A DNA stretch of 11,506 bases from Chitinophagales bacterium (GTDB taxonomy: Bacteria > Bacteroidota > Bacteroidia > Chitinophagales > Chitinophagaceae): positions 1 to 11,506 of the forward strand of contig JAATGW010000341.1 of assembly GCA_015654495.1 (NCBI GenBank), read 5' to 3'. Below are positions 1-6,428 of the stretch, one piece after another; the first letter of the stretch is position 1, and every line of letters begins with the position of its first letter. The position numbers and the translations under genes are program-made. The notes beneath the pieces are model-generated. The model did not search any database and had not been told where the DNA came from. It worked only from the letters and a program-made list of their open reading frames with translations.

Positions 1-2
1 CA

Positions 3-812
3 AGCGTATTCGCCCAGTGGCTCGTATATCGCCTGGCAATGGAAAATCATATAACGGTTTTATTGGATGGACAGGGCGCCGATGAGATTTTTGCAGGATA
101 TGAACGCTATTCGAAATGGTGGCTTCAGGAAATAATTGCTGATAATAACTGGAAGATGACCTCTGCAGAATCAAAAAAATTAAAAGCAAACGGCTTTCTG
201 AACGACTGGGGAACAAGGAATTATTTTTCGGCAAAATTGCCTGCATTAACAACATGGATGCTTGAAAGAAAAACGGCAGGAAAACAGCGATTTCAGCCGG
301 AACTGGACCGGCATTTTGCTGAGGATAATTATGACCGTAGCGTTGTACAGAAACCATTTGTTGAGAAGCTTAATGATATTTTGTATTATGATACCATGCA
401 GGGGCCGTTACAGGAATTATTACAGTACGCTGATCGTAATTCGATGGCATGGGGCCGGGAACTGCGTTTGCCATTCCTGAGTCATGAACTTGTACAGTTT
501 GTATTTTCTTTGCCTTCAGGAATTAAAATCAGAAACGGGTATAATAAATGGATCCTCAGGAACAGCTACCGGAACCGGATACCTGAAACAATAATCTGGA
601 GAAAAGGCAAAACCGGTTTTGAACCTCCGCAGAAATCCTGGATGCAGGATGTTGACGTTCAGAAAAAAATCCTGAAGGGGAAAGAGATGCTGATTGATAA
701 AAAGATTTTATCTCCCCGGGCATTGAAAAGAGCTGTTATTCCTTCAGCATCATACGATGAAAACAACGCTGACTGGAAGTACTGGGTAGCGGGAATACTA
801 TGCCGGGATTAG
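3..812 (+). CDS. asnB: asparagine synthase (glutamine-hydrolysing), C-terminal part
   Basis: The gene enters from the left edge; the frame is open from position 3, so the ATG at 39 is internal. The visible 269 residues are the C-terminal part of the ATP-dependent synthetase domain, which makes asparagine from aspartate using ammonia from an N-terminal glutaminase domain lying outside the window. Family features seen are SVFAQWLVYRLA followed by LLDGQGADEIFAGY, then YADRNSMAWGRELRLPFLSH (substrate/AMP pocket region), and near the end WRKGKTGFEPPQKSW, matching the family's R-x-x-K-x-GF-x-x-P-x-x-x-W. The SGGxDS pyrophosphatase loop and the N-terminal nucleophilic cysteine are not visible, so activity cannot be judged. 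In Bacteroidota such genes occur both as housekeeping asnB and inside polysaccharide loci; the upstream neighbours needed to decide are missing. A weak 5-bp hairpin followed by TTTTG (814-834) lies just after the stop. Confidence 0.95.
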   Translation, partial: SVFAQWLVYRLAMENHITVLLDGQGADEIFAGYERYSKWWLQEIIADNNWKMTSAESKKLKANGFLNDWGTRNYFSAKLPALTTWMLERKTAGKQRFQPELDRHFAEDNYDRSVVQKPFVEKLNDILYYDTMQGPLQELLQYADRNSMAWGRELRLPFLSHELVQFVFSLPSGIKIRNGYNKWILRNSYRNRIPETIIWRKGKTGFEPPQKSWMQDVDVQKKILKGKEMLIDKKILSPRALKRAVIPSASYDENNADWKYWVAGILCRD

Positions 813-874
813 TTTGCAGACCCTTGCAATTTTGTTCTGACTACAGTATAAAGTCTGAACTTAATTACAACAGT

Positions 875-882
875 TATCTTTA
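875..882 (+). promoter_or_regulatory. possible -7 element for the cystathionine enzyme gene
   Basis: TATCTTTA matches the Bacteroidota -7 consensus TAnnTTTG at all but the last position, and lies 18 bases before the ATG at 901 with an A-rich leader between. No convincing TTTG at -33 is present; the nearest candidate is TCTG at 854-857, 17 bp upstream. The call is by pattern only. Confidence 0.3.
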
Positions 883-900
883 CAAACTCAAAAAAAATAG

Positions 901-2040
901 ATGAAAGCAGCAACAAAATTCATACATGCAGGTTCGCATCCGGATCCTTCGACCGGGGCTATTATGACGCCGATTTACCAGACTTCCACTTATGTTCAGG
1001 AAGCTCCCGGTAAGAACAAAGGCTTTGAATACGCACGTTCACAGAACCCTACAAGGTTTGCATTAGAAGAAGCACTTGCTGTAATTGAAAACGGAAAATA
1101 CGGTCTTGCATTTTCGAGTGGAGTTGCTGCCACGGATGCTGTAATTAAGTTACTGTCGCCTGGTGACGAAGTAATTGCCTCTAATGATTTATACGGCGGT
1201 AGCTACAGGCTGTTTACAAAAGTTTTTGAAAAATTCGGGATCAGATTTCATTTTGTGAACATGACCGATACTCAGAATATTCATTCTTATCTCAATGATA
1301 AAACAAAACTGATCTGGATTGAAACGCCAACCAATCCTCTGATGAATATTACTGACATCAGAGCTGTCGCGGAAATCACAAAAGGGAAGAAAATTTACTT
1401 ATGTGTTGATAATACTTTTGCCTCACCCTACCTGCAGAATCCACTGGATCTCGGAGCAGATCTGGTTATGCATTCTTCAACAAAATACCTGGGCGGGCAT
1501 AGTGATGTTATCCAGGGGGCATTGATCATGAATGATGAAATACTTCGCGAACAATTGTATTTTCTGCAAAAAAGCTGCGGTGCGGTCCCGGGACCCATGG
1601 ATTGTTTTCTGGTATTGAGAGGTATTAAAACTTTAGGCGTGAGGATGCAGCGGCATTGTGAAAATGGAAAGTTGATCGCTGAATTTTTAAAAGGTCATGC
1701 AAAAATTAAAAAAGTATATTGGCCGGGATTCTCTGAACATCCAAATCATAATATAGCAATTTCACAGATGAGAGATTTTGGTGGCATGATCAGTTTCGAG
1801 TTAAAAGATGAATCAGTTGATGCTGCGAAAAAAGTTTTGTCATCCACAAAATTATTTTCACTTGCCGAAAGCCTCGGCGGTGTTGAATCACTTATCAATC
1901 ACCCTGCGTCCATGACGCATGCTTCGATTCCAAGGGAAGAAAGAATTAAAAACGGTTTGAGTGATTCATTAATAAGACTCAGCGTAGGTATTGAAGATGC
2001 TGATGACCTCAAAGCCGATCTTCACGCAGCCCTTGGTTAG
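901..2040 (+). CDS. PLP-dependent cystathionine gamma-synthase / gamma-lyase
   Basis: A 379-residue, full-length enzyme of the Cys/Met-metabolism PLP family (fold type I). It either joins O-acyl-homoserine to cysteine to make cystathionine (MetB) or cleaves cystathionine (Cgl/MccB). Visible motifs are YARSQNPTR (Tyr44 and Arg46, which bind the cofactor phosphate of the neighbouring subunit), SSGVAA (residues 72-77), LYGG with Tyr98 stacking on PLP, ETPTNP (141-146), Asp170 in CVDNTF pairing with the pyridine nitrogen, SSTKYLGGHSD with Lys195 as the Schiff-base lysine, and SLGGVESL with Glu329 followed by HPASMTHA. Glu329 is typical of the gamma-synthase/gamma-lyase branch rather than beta-lyases. 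Arg359 in LIRLSVG should bind the substrate carboxylate. The start is the only sensible ATG, since the N-terminus aligns with the family's usual TKFIHAG opening. Synthase and lyase cannot be separated from sequence alone, so no symbol is given. It stands alone, 88 bp after asnB. Confidence 0.93.
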   Translation: MKAATKFIHAGSHPDPSTGAIMTPIYQTSTYVQEAPGKNKGFEYARSQNPTRFALEEALAVIENGKYGLAFSSGVAATDAVIKLLSPGDEVIASNDLYGGSYRLFTKVFEKFGIRFHFVNMTDTQNIHSYLNDKTKLIWIETPTNPLMNITDIRAVAEITKGKKIYLCVDNTFASPYLQNPLDLGADLVMHSSTKYLGGHSDVIQGALIMNDEILREQLYFLQKSCGAVPGPMDCFLVLRGIKTLGVRMQRHCENGKLIAEFLKGHAKIKKVYWPGFSEHPNHNIAISQMRDFGGMISFELKDESVDAAKKVLSSTKLFSLAESLGGVESLINHPASMTHASIPREERIKNGLSDSLIRLSVGIEDADDLKADLHAALG

Positions 2041-2145
2041 AATATAATTCAAAGCATCCAATAAAGACATGTTTTATTCACGCGCAGGGATAGAAAAATC
2101 TCTTTAATAAACTGCTGATTTCACCGGGAACTTTTTAACAGCGGT

Positions 2146-2991
2146 ATGATATTTAGCAAAAATCATATCTCTATGCCTTCCCAATTATCACCCGAAGAAC
2201 TCCGGACAGAAATTGACATTTTGAAATTGAAAATGATGCTTGAATACGGAGCAGAATTTTTCAATGGACCAGGAATTGAAGAACTGGACCCCGGGATTGA
2301 ACACCAGTTTCTGACGCAGGTCCGGGAATTTCATAACAACATCAAAGAAGGAAAGAATATTACTGTTTGGGAAAAAATCGGTTTTCCTGAACATTTTCCG
2401 AAAGTAAGCGAGTTGTTTGAAGCAGAAATTCCTGATGTCATTCGCAAAATGCAGACACTGCTTATGAAGCATGGAATTCATTTCAGCGTGATCAGTCCGA
2501 ATGTAACCCCACGTGAAATTTACAGGTTCCTTACGGAAGAGTTTCCATCCGTGGAAGTTCCTGATTTTCCGAGTCCCGGTATTTACTGTTTTGTATATGA
2601 TGAGTTTCATCCCGACCCTTATTATGAATGCGAATATGCAGCCGTTAAGGGTTGTATTGGAAAAATCCTGAATATGGACTGCTCTGATGAACAGATGTGT
2701 TCTACAGAATTTGTTTCTTTAAATCAATACCATGACATTCCCGAAACTGAGTTCATGGAATATATAAAGAAATTCAGGACCCGGTTTAGTTCAATAAAAA
2801 ATATTGTACTTGAAGCCAAGAAAACTTATGTATCTGAAACCGGGGGCGTGGTTAAGGGTTATCATGAAACCGGTCTTTGTACAGGTACTCATTGTTTTAT
2901 TGCAAAAGGATCATGGCAGGTGAATTTTGTACCTGATGATGACAATGGGTGGCTCATCAGTTCTGTTCAGATTGAAGGAATACATTTTTGA
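2146..2991 (+). CDS. uncharacterised protein, 281 residues, cysteine-rich C-terminal half
   Basis: I do not recognise this protein. The frame is open over 281 codons with codon use like its neighbours, and it is closed by a strong terminator (2998-3050), which supports a real gene. There is no signal peptide or membrane segment, so it is probably cytoplasmic. Residues 13-33 and 80-112 look alpha-helical and acidic. All seven cysteines (148, 162, 170, 179, 185, 245, 250) fall in the second half, which could suggest metal binding, but no standard CxxC pair occurs. The last 30 residues (GSWQVNFVPDDDNGWLISSV) resemble the closing beta strands of an NTF2-like/SnoaL-like fold, a weak inference. An alternative start is Met10 (2173), before SQLSPEELRTEI. 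It lies 105 bp after the preceding gene and is probably a single-gene unit. Confidence 0.8.
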   Translation: MIFSKNHISMPSQLSPEELRTEIDILKLKMMLEYGAEFFNGPGIEELDPGIEHQFLTQVREFHNNIKEGKNITVWEKIGFPEHFPKVSELFEAEIPDVIRKMQTLLMKHGIHFSVISPNVTPREIYRFLTEEFPSVEVPDFPSPGIYCFVYDEFHPDPYYECEYAAVKGCIGKILNMDCSDEQMCSTEFVSLNQYHDIPETEFMEYIKKFRTRFSSIKNIVLEAKKTYVSETGGVVKGYHETGLCTGTHCFIAKGSWQVNFVPDDDNGWLISSVQIEGIHF

Positions 2992-2997
2992 GCGTGT

Positions 2998-3050
2998 AAA
3001 TTCCGGTTGATCCTGGCGTTTGGATGTTTGCCGGGATCGCCGGAATTTTA
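2998..3050 (+). terminator. rho-independent terminator after the 281-residue gene
   Basis: A long two-part hairpin starts 7 bases after the stop. The outer arms are AAATTCCGG (2998-3006) and CCGGAATTT (3040-3048). The inner arms are GATCCTGGC (3009-3017) and GCCGGGATC (3030-3038), with one U-G pair. TT/G forms the internal loop and 12 bases the apical loop. The 3' arm runs into AATTTTATT, giving a short U-tract. It is much stronger than any other hairpin in the window apart from the AACGTT palindromes. Confidence 0.8.
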
Positions 3051-3065
3051 TTGACGGAAGATGGG

Positions 3066-3092
3066 TTGTAAATTACAGCAATGATTATATTG
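3066..3092 (+). promoter_or_regulatory. possible promoter of the membrane acyltransferase gene
   Basis: TTG at 3066-3068 and TATATTG at 3086-3092 roughly fit the Bacteroidota -33/-7 pattern, but the spacing is 17 bp and the -7 element is imperfect. It lies between the terminator ending at 3050 and the ATG at 3109, so a promoter is expected in this interval. Confidence 0.3.
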
Positions 3093-3108
3093 TGGTAATC
3101 CTTTTTTC

Positions 3109-4227
3109 ATGACCAGTTCTCAACCTCAACGTTATTTAGCCCTGGATGTATTGCGTGGCATCACAGTGTGTTTCATGATTATCGTTAATAACCAGGGTTC
3201 CGGAGCTATACCCTTTATGCCACTGGAACATGCAGCCTGGCACGGATTTACACCTACAGACCTTGTATTCCCGACCTTTTTATTTGTGGTTGGAAACGCA
3301 ATGGCTTTTTCCATGTCTAAGTTAGATACATTGAGTAACCGGGAGGTATTATGGAAAATCTTCAAAAGAGTATTGCTCATATTCCTGATCGGGTACCTGA
3401 TATATTGGTTTCCTTTTTTCAGACATAATGATAGCGGATGGCATTTTAAACCGATCAGCCATACCCGCATCCTTGGAGTTCTCCAACGCATTGCACTTTG
3501 CTATGGAATTGCGGCCCTGATGATCCGGTATCTTTCAACAAAAACAGTCTGGATATTAAGTGTATTGTTCCTGATCGGATACTGGTTAGTACTTGCTTAC
3601 GGTGGCGACTATTCGATGACGGGGAATGTAGGATTGAAACTCGACAAATGGCTTTTTGGAGATGCACATCTTTATCATGGAGAGGGAATTGCATTTGATC
3701 CGGAGGGTCTGCTAAGTACGCTTCCATCGGTGGTAAATGTTATTATAGGTTATTACTGTGGTCTGTTTATCCGAAAACACGGGAATACGGATTTTACAAT
3801 CAGCCGCCTAATGATAGCTGGCGCTGTGATGGTTGCCATAGCTTATTTCTGGCACCCGGTTTTCCCCATAAATAAGAAACTCTGGACCAGTCCTTTTGTG
3901 TTGTATACCTGCGGACTTGCGATGATGATCCTGGGTACATTGATTTATGTTATCGATATCCGTGAGAGGAAAAAATGGACCCGTTTTTTTGAAGTATTCG
4001 GAAAAAATCCGCTGGCGATTTATATACTTTCGGATCTGATAGCTATCCTGCTCTATACTGTTCGTGATAAGGATGGCAACAGCTGGTACAATGCCATTAA
4101 TATTTCATTTTTTCAAAAAATACTTCCGGGACCCGGGGGCTCCTTTTTCTTTTCGCTAACGATGATGTTCACCTGCTGGCTGGTGGGTTGGTGGATGGAT
4201 AGAAAGAAGGTTTATTTCCGCGTGTAA
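3109..4227 (+). CDS. HGSNAT/NagX-family membrane acyltransferase (DUF5009)
   Basis: A 372-residue integral membrane protein with about ten hydrophobic segments (roughly residues 10-28, 50-68, 86-104, 120-140, 147-166, 203-222, 233-252, 262-283, 303-321 and 345-364). The N-terminus reads LALDVLRG, then IIVNNQG, then EHAAWHGFTPTDLVFPTF, the signature of the family containing human heparan-alpha-glucosaminide N-acetyltransferase and bacterial NagX. His41 (EHAAW) and Asn27 (IVNNQ) align by eye with the catalytic His269 and Asn258 of the human enzyme. NKKLWTSPFVLY (residues 263-274) and FGKNPLAIYILS are further family blocks. Known members move acetyl groups across a membrane from acetyl-CoA to an amino-sugar; the substrate here is unknown, though cell-wall or glycan amino-sugars are plausible. 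The gene is single, with a terminator before it and a palindrome 7 bp after it, convergent with the SRAP gene. Confidence 0.9.
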   Translation: MTSSQPQRYLALDVLRGITVCFMIIVNNQGSGAIPFMPLEHAAWHGFTPTDLVFPTFLFVVGNAMAFSMSKLDTLSNREVLWKIFKRVLLIFLIGYLIYWFPFFRHNDSGWHFKPISHTRILGVLQRIALCYGIAALMIRYLSTKTVWILSVLFLIGYWLVLAYGGDYSMTGNVGLKLDKWLFGDAHLYHGEGIAFDPEGLLSTLPSVVNVIIGYYCGLFIRKHGNTDFTISRLMIAGAVMVAIAYFWHPVFPINKKLWTSPFVLYTCGLAMMILGTLIYVIDIRERKKWTRFFEVFGKNPLAIYILSDLIAILLYTVRDKDGNSWYNAINISFFQKILPGPGGSFFFSLTMMFTCWLVGWWMDRKKVYFRV

Positions 4228-4231
4228 CATA

Positions 4232-4270
4232 CTCACGTTCAATGTTAAACGTTTAATGTTGAACGTTGAG
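4232..4270. repeat. AACGTT-type palindrome, copy 1, between convergent genes
   Basis: Arms ACGTTCAATGTTAAAC (4235-4250) and GTTTAATGTTGAACGT (4251-4266) meet with no spacer. As forward-strand RNA all 16 positions pair, two of them as adjacent U-G/G-U wobbles. CTC (4232-4234) and GAG (4268-4270) extend the stem past a one-base bulge. It begins 7 bp after the acyltransferase stop and contains the stop codon of the reverse-strand SRAP gene (4253-4255). It is probably a bidirectional 3'-end or terminator-like element, or a dispersed REP-like repeat. There is no clear U-tract. Confidence 0.85.
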
Positions 4271-5047
4271 CTCAGGCAGCTCCGCATAAATCTCCGGCTC
4301 CAACGGATCGGCAGATTCACGAAAACCTTTTGCAATAGTATAAGCTTCCATTTCACCGGCGGGAATCTGGAAAGTGGCAAGTGCGGTAATGCGTTGTTCC
4401 GGTAAACCTTCCTGAATCCATTCCCAGGCGAGTTCATCAGGTAAAATCACTGGCATTCTTTTTTTCCTGTTATGAATCTGTTCCATCAACGGATTGGCGG
4501 CTGTTGTGATAATAGCAAAGCTGTTAATCATCTCACCGGTTTCCTGGTCCGTCCAGGGTTGCCAGATTCCAGCCATAAAAAAATATTCTTTATTTTTTAC
4601 TGTTACATGATAAGGATAGGCGATATCCTTTTTTGAACCCGGCATGGTATAGTGCCGCCATTCATAAAAACCGGAAGACAAAACAAGACATCTTCTTTTT
4701 TGCGCAGCCTGTTTATAGGTAACCTTCTGGAATAGTTCTTCGCCAATTGCGTTTAGCGTATTTCGTGGCGGATCTTTTTTACCCGTTTTTGGGTTGAGAC
4801 CGCCGCGCCGGAATTGTTCGAGTTCTGCAGTGTTTTTTAAATAGAAAGGAATCAATTCCCAATGCATCATCATCAGCTCAATATCATTTCCACCTTTTTT
4901 CAGACGCACAACCGGCCATTCAGAAAAGGCAAACCCACTCATCATCGGGATCTTTAATGAAATATCATACTGCCTGATTTCTTTTTCAATTTTGTTTAAT
5001 TTGATATGTTCCGCCCTTTTAACCAGGATGCCATTATAAAAACACAT
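4253..5047 (-). CDS. SRAP-domain abasic-site DNA-protein crosslink protein (YedK/HMCES family)
   Basis: 264 residues, covering the whole SRAP domain. The family shields abasic sites in single-stranded DNA by forming a thiazolidine crosslink through a cysteine exposed after Met removal. All active-site positions are present: Cys2 in MCFYNG, Asn99 in RNTLNAIGEE, Glu129 in SSGFYEW and His192 in EQIHNRKKRMPVIL. MHWELIPFYLK (residues 61-71) matches the family's W-G-L-I-P-x-W, with Glu where Gly is usual. The start is certain because Cys2 must follow Met1. At about 264 residues it is longer than E. coli YedK (about 220), with an insertion near 80-95 and a C-terminal extension. The final residues NVQH and the stop are encoded inside the palindrome at 4235-4266, so the native end may have been altered by that repeat. 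It is divergent from tadA across 109 bp and fits the repair theme of the umuDC genes further right. Confidence 0.93.
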   Translation of the reverse strand: MCFYNGILVKRAEHIKLNKIEKEIRQYDISLKIPMMSGFAFSEWPVVRLKKGGNDIELMMMHWELIPFYLKNTAELEQFRRGGLNPKTGKKDPPRNTLNAIGEELFQKVTYKQAAQKRRCLVLSSGFYEWRHYTMPGSKKDIAYPYHVTVKNKEYFFMAGIWQPWTDQETGEMINSFAIITTAANPLMEQIHNRKKRMPVILPDELAWEWIQEGLPEQRITALATFQIPAGEMEAYTIAKGFRESADPLEPEIYAELPELNVQH

Positions 5048-5076
5048 ATCGGATTATTTTGAACAGCTAAATATAT

Positions 5077-5090
5077 TCAAACCGGTTTAA
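5077..5090. promoter_or_regulatory. small palindrome between divergent SRAP and tadA genes
   Basis: AAACCGGTTT (5079-5088) is a perfect 10-bp palindrome, near the middle of the 109-bp divergent gap. It is 31 bp from the SRAP start and 68 bp from the tadA start. It could be an operator or chance; no second copy was noticed. Confidence 0.3.
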
Positions 5091-5133
5091 ATAAAGAGAG
5101 AAAACAAAACTACGCCCGGTATAGGGATCATTA

Positions 5134-5141
5134 TATATTCG
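5134..5141 (+). promoter_or_regulatory. possible -7 element of tadA
   Basis: TATATTCG matches TAnnTTTG at 5 of the 6 fixed positions and lies 15 bases before the tadA ATG. No TTTG is found at the right distance upstream, so this is a weak call. Confidence 0.25.
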
Positions 5142-5156
5142 TGGATATTTCTTCCT

Positions 5157-5594
5157 ATGGATGACGAACATTTTATGCGGCTGGCTTTAAAAGAAGCAGT
5201 TAAAGCAATGGAAACCGGTGAAGTGCCTGTAGGCGCAATAATAACTGTAGGAACACAGATCATCGCCCGCGGTTCCAACATGGTTGAGAAACTGAAAGAT
5301 CCAACTGCGCATGCCGAGATGATTGCACTCACGTCTGCCTTTAATCAGCTGGGAGCAAAATACCTGCCGGACGCTACTATTTACATCACTGTAGAGCCAT
5401 GCCTGATGTGTGCCGGAGCCATATACTGGAGCAAGATTTCCAGAATTGTGTGGGGCGCTGCCGACGAAAAAAATGGCTTTGCCCGGTTAACAGGTCCTCA
5501 TAATCCGTTTCATCCGAAAGCATTAATTCAGAAAGGAATACTCGCTGAGGAATCTGCGGTATTAATGAGGAATTTTTTTGGTTCAAGGCGCTAG
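5157..5594 (+). CDS. tadA: tRNA-specific adenosine deaminase TadA
   Basis: 145 residues, the normal length for bacterial TadA, which converts adenosine 34 to inosine in the tRNA-Arg(ACG) anticodon. The cytidine/deoxycytidylate-deaminase zinc site is intact: His52 and the proton-shuttling Glu54 in PTAHAEM, with Cys82 and Cys85 in EPCLMCAGAI. VPVGAII (residues 23-29) and the start MDDEHFMRLALKEA match the family, supporting the ATG at 5157. Other members of the fold act on guanine or cytosine; the HAE and PCLMCAGA combination with IYWSKISRIVWGA points to TadA. The stop codon is immediately followed by the second AACGTT palindrome, so transcription may end there before sodA. It is divergent from the SRAP gene. 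Confidence 0.95.
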   Translation: MDDEHFMRLALKEAVKAMETGEVPVGAIITVGTQIIARGSNMVEKLKDPTAHAEMIALTSAFNQLGAKYLPDATIYITVEPCLMCAGAIYWSKISRIVWGAADEKNGFARLTGPHNPFHPKALIQKGILAEESAVLMRNFFGSRR

Positions 5595-5644
5595 CATTCT
5601 AACATGTTTAACGTTGAACCTTTAACGTTAAACGTGGAGAATGC
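5594..5644. repeat. AACGTT-type palindrome, copy 2, at the tadA stop
   Basis: The inner arms are CATGTTTAACGTTGAA (5603-5618) and TTTAACGTTAAACGTG (5621-5636), separated by CC. They pair at all 16 positions as forward-strand RNA, two as G-U wobbles. The outer arms GCATTCT (5594-5600) and AGAATGC (5638-5644) are perfectly complementary, with AA/G as internal loop. The stem begins at the last base of the tadA TAG. There is no U-tract after it, so it is not a textbook terminator. The core matches the elements at 4235 and 6391. Confidence 0.88.
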
Positions 5645-5691
5645 ACGACCTAACCCTAATTTAACAGAGTCCTGTTAACATATTCCGTTTT

Positions 5692-5726
5692 ATTGAAGCT
5701 GGTTTCCATCACAGCCATTATTTTTG
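5692..5726 (+). promoter_or_regulatory. sodA promoter, exact TAnnTTTG
   Basis: TATTTTTG at 5719-5726 matches the Bacteroidota -7 consensus TAnnTTTG exactly and is followed by C. ATTG at 5692-5695 is the best -33 candidate, but the 23-bp spacing is a little long. Transcription would start around 5732, leaving a leader of about 40 nt. The promoter lies after the tadA palindrome, consistent with sodA being its own unit. Confidence 0.5.
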
Positions 5727-5771
5727 CAACCTGTCACTTAGTTTTTCATCAACCGATAAAATTTATTTTTT

Positions 5772-6374
5772 ATGCCATTTACATTACCTGCGCTGCCATA
5801 TGCATTTGATGCACTGGAGCCTTATATAGACACGGAAACAATGAAGATCCACCATGATAAACATCACCAGGCTTATGTCGATAACCTGAACAAAGCAATT
5901 GCAGGTACGCCAAATGAAAACAAAACCCTGGCTGAATTAGTTGCAGTTGCCGGAACCATTTCACCGGCAGTACGCAATAACGGCGGCGGTCACTGGAACC
6001 ATAGTTTTTTCTGGGAAACACTGGCTCCTGCTTCGGGTGCTGCTCCTTCAGGAGCTGTCGTGGATGCAATCACAAAGGATTTCGGATCCCTGGACGCGTT
6101 TAAAGAAAAATTCAGCAATGCAGCAATGACCCGTTTCGGAAGCGGCTGGGCCTGGCTGATTGTAAAAGACGGCAAACTGGAAGTGAGTTCCACACCAAAC
6201 CAGGACAATCCGCTGATGGATGTTGCGGAAGTAAAAGGAACCCCATTACTTGGTGTAGATGTTTGGGAACACGCTTATTACCTGAAATACCAGAACAAAA
6301 GAGCTGATTACCTGGCCGCGTTCTGGAACCTGGTGAACTGGGCTAAGGTGAATGAACGTTTTGCAGCGAAATAA
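5772..6374 (+). CDS. sodA: superoxide dismutase, Fe/Mn family (likely Mn-type)
   Basis: 200 residues, complete, converting superoxide to hydrogen peroxide and oxygen in the cytoplasm. All four metal ligands are present: His27 in MKIHHDKHHQAYV, His77 in GGGHWNHSFFW, Asp163 and His167 in DVWEHAYY. The second-shell residues that separate the metal types favour manganese: Gly73 (Ala in Fe enzymes, where Gln follows) and Gln144 in TPNQDNPLMD. Cambialistic enzymes exist in Bacteroidota, so metal use is an inference. The N-terminus MPFTLPALPYAFDALEP is typical and there is no signal peptide. It has its own promoter (TAnnTTTG at 5719), and a perfect 18-bp palindrome begins 16 bp after the stop, separating it from the convergent gene at 6429. 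Confidence 0.97.
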   Translation: MPFTLPALPYAFDALEPYIDTETMKIHHDKHHQAYVDNLNKAIAGTPNENKTLAELVAVAGTISPAVRNNGGGHWNHSFFWETLAPASGAAPSGAVVDAITKDFGSLDAFKEKFSNAAMTRFGSGWAWLIVKDGKLEVSSTPNQDNPLMDVAEVKGTPLLGVDVWEHAYYLKYQNKRADYLAAFWNLVNWAKVNERFAAK

Positions 6375-6390
6375 TTAAAAACGATACCTC

Positions 6391-6428
6391 ATCACGTTCA
6401 ACGTTTAACCTTAAACGTTGAACGTGAT
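6391..6428. repeat. AACGTT-type palindrome, copy 3, perfect, between convergent genes
   Basis: A perfect inverted repeat: ATCACGTTCAACGTTTAA (6391-6408), spacer CC, TTAAACGTTGAACGTGAT (6411-6428), giving 18 bp with no mismatch. CCT (6387-6389) and AGG (6431-6433) can extend it past a small internal loop. It starts 16 bp after the sodA stop and ends on the base before the stop codon of the reverse-strand gene at 6429. Its arms share ACGTTCAA and AACGTT blocks with the copies at 4235 and 5603. A bidirectional terminator-like or REP-like role is likely. Confidence 0.92.

Noticed and set aside
814..834. Hairpin TTGCA/TGCAA followed by TTTTG after asnB as a terminator
   Set aside because: The stem is only 5 bp with one internal G-C, too weak to claim.
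2060..2078. AATAAA/TTTATT hairpin after the cystathionine enzyme gene
   Set aside because: A six-pair A-T-only stem in AT-rich DNA is expected by chance.
2188..2610. Reverse 140-codon frame inside the 281-residue gene
   Set aside because: Antisense shadow: low-complexity F/N/K-rich translation, and the forward gene has a terminator and normal codon use.
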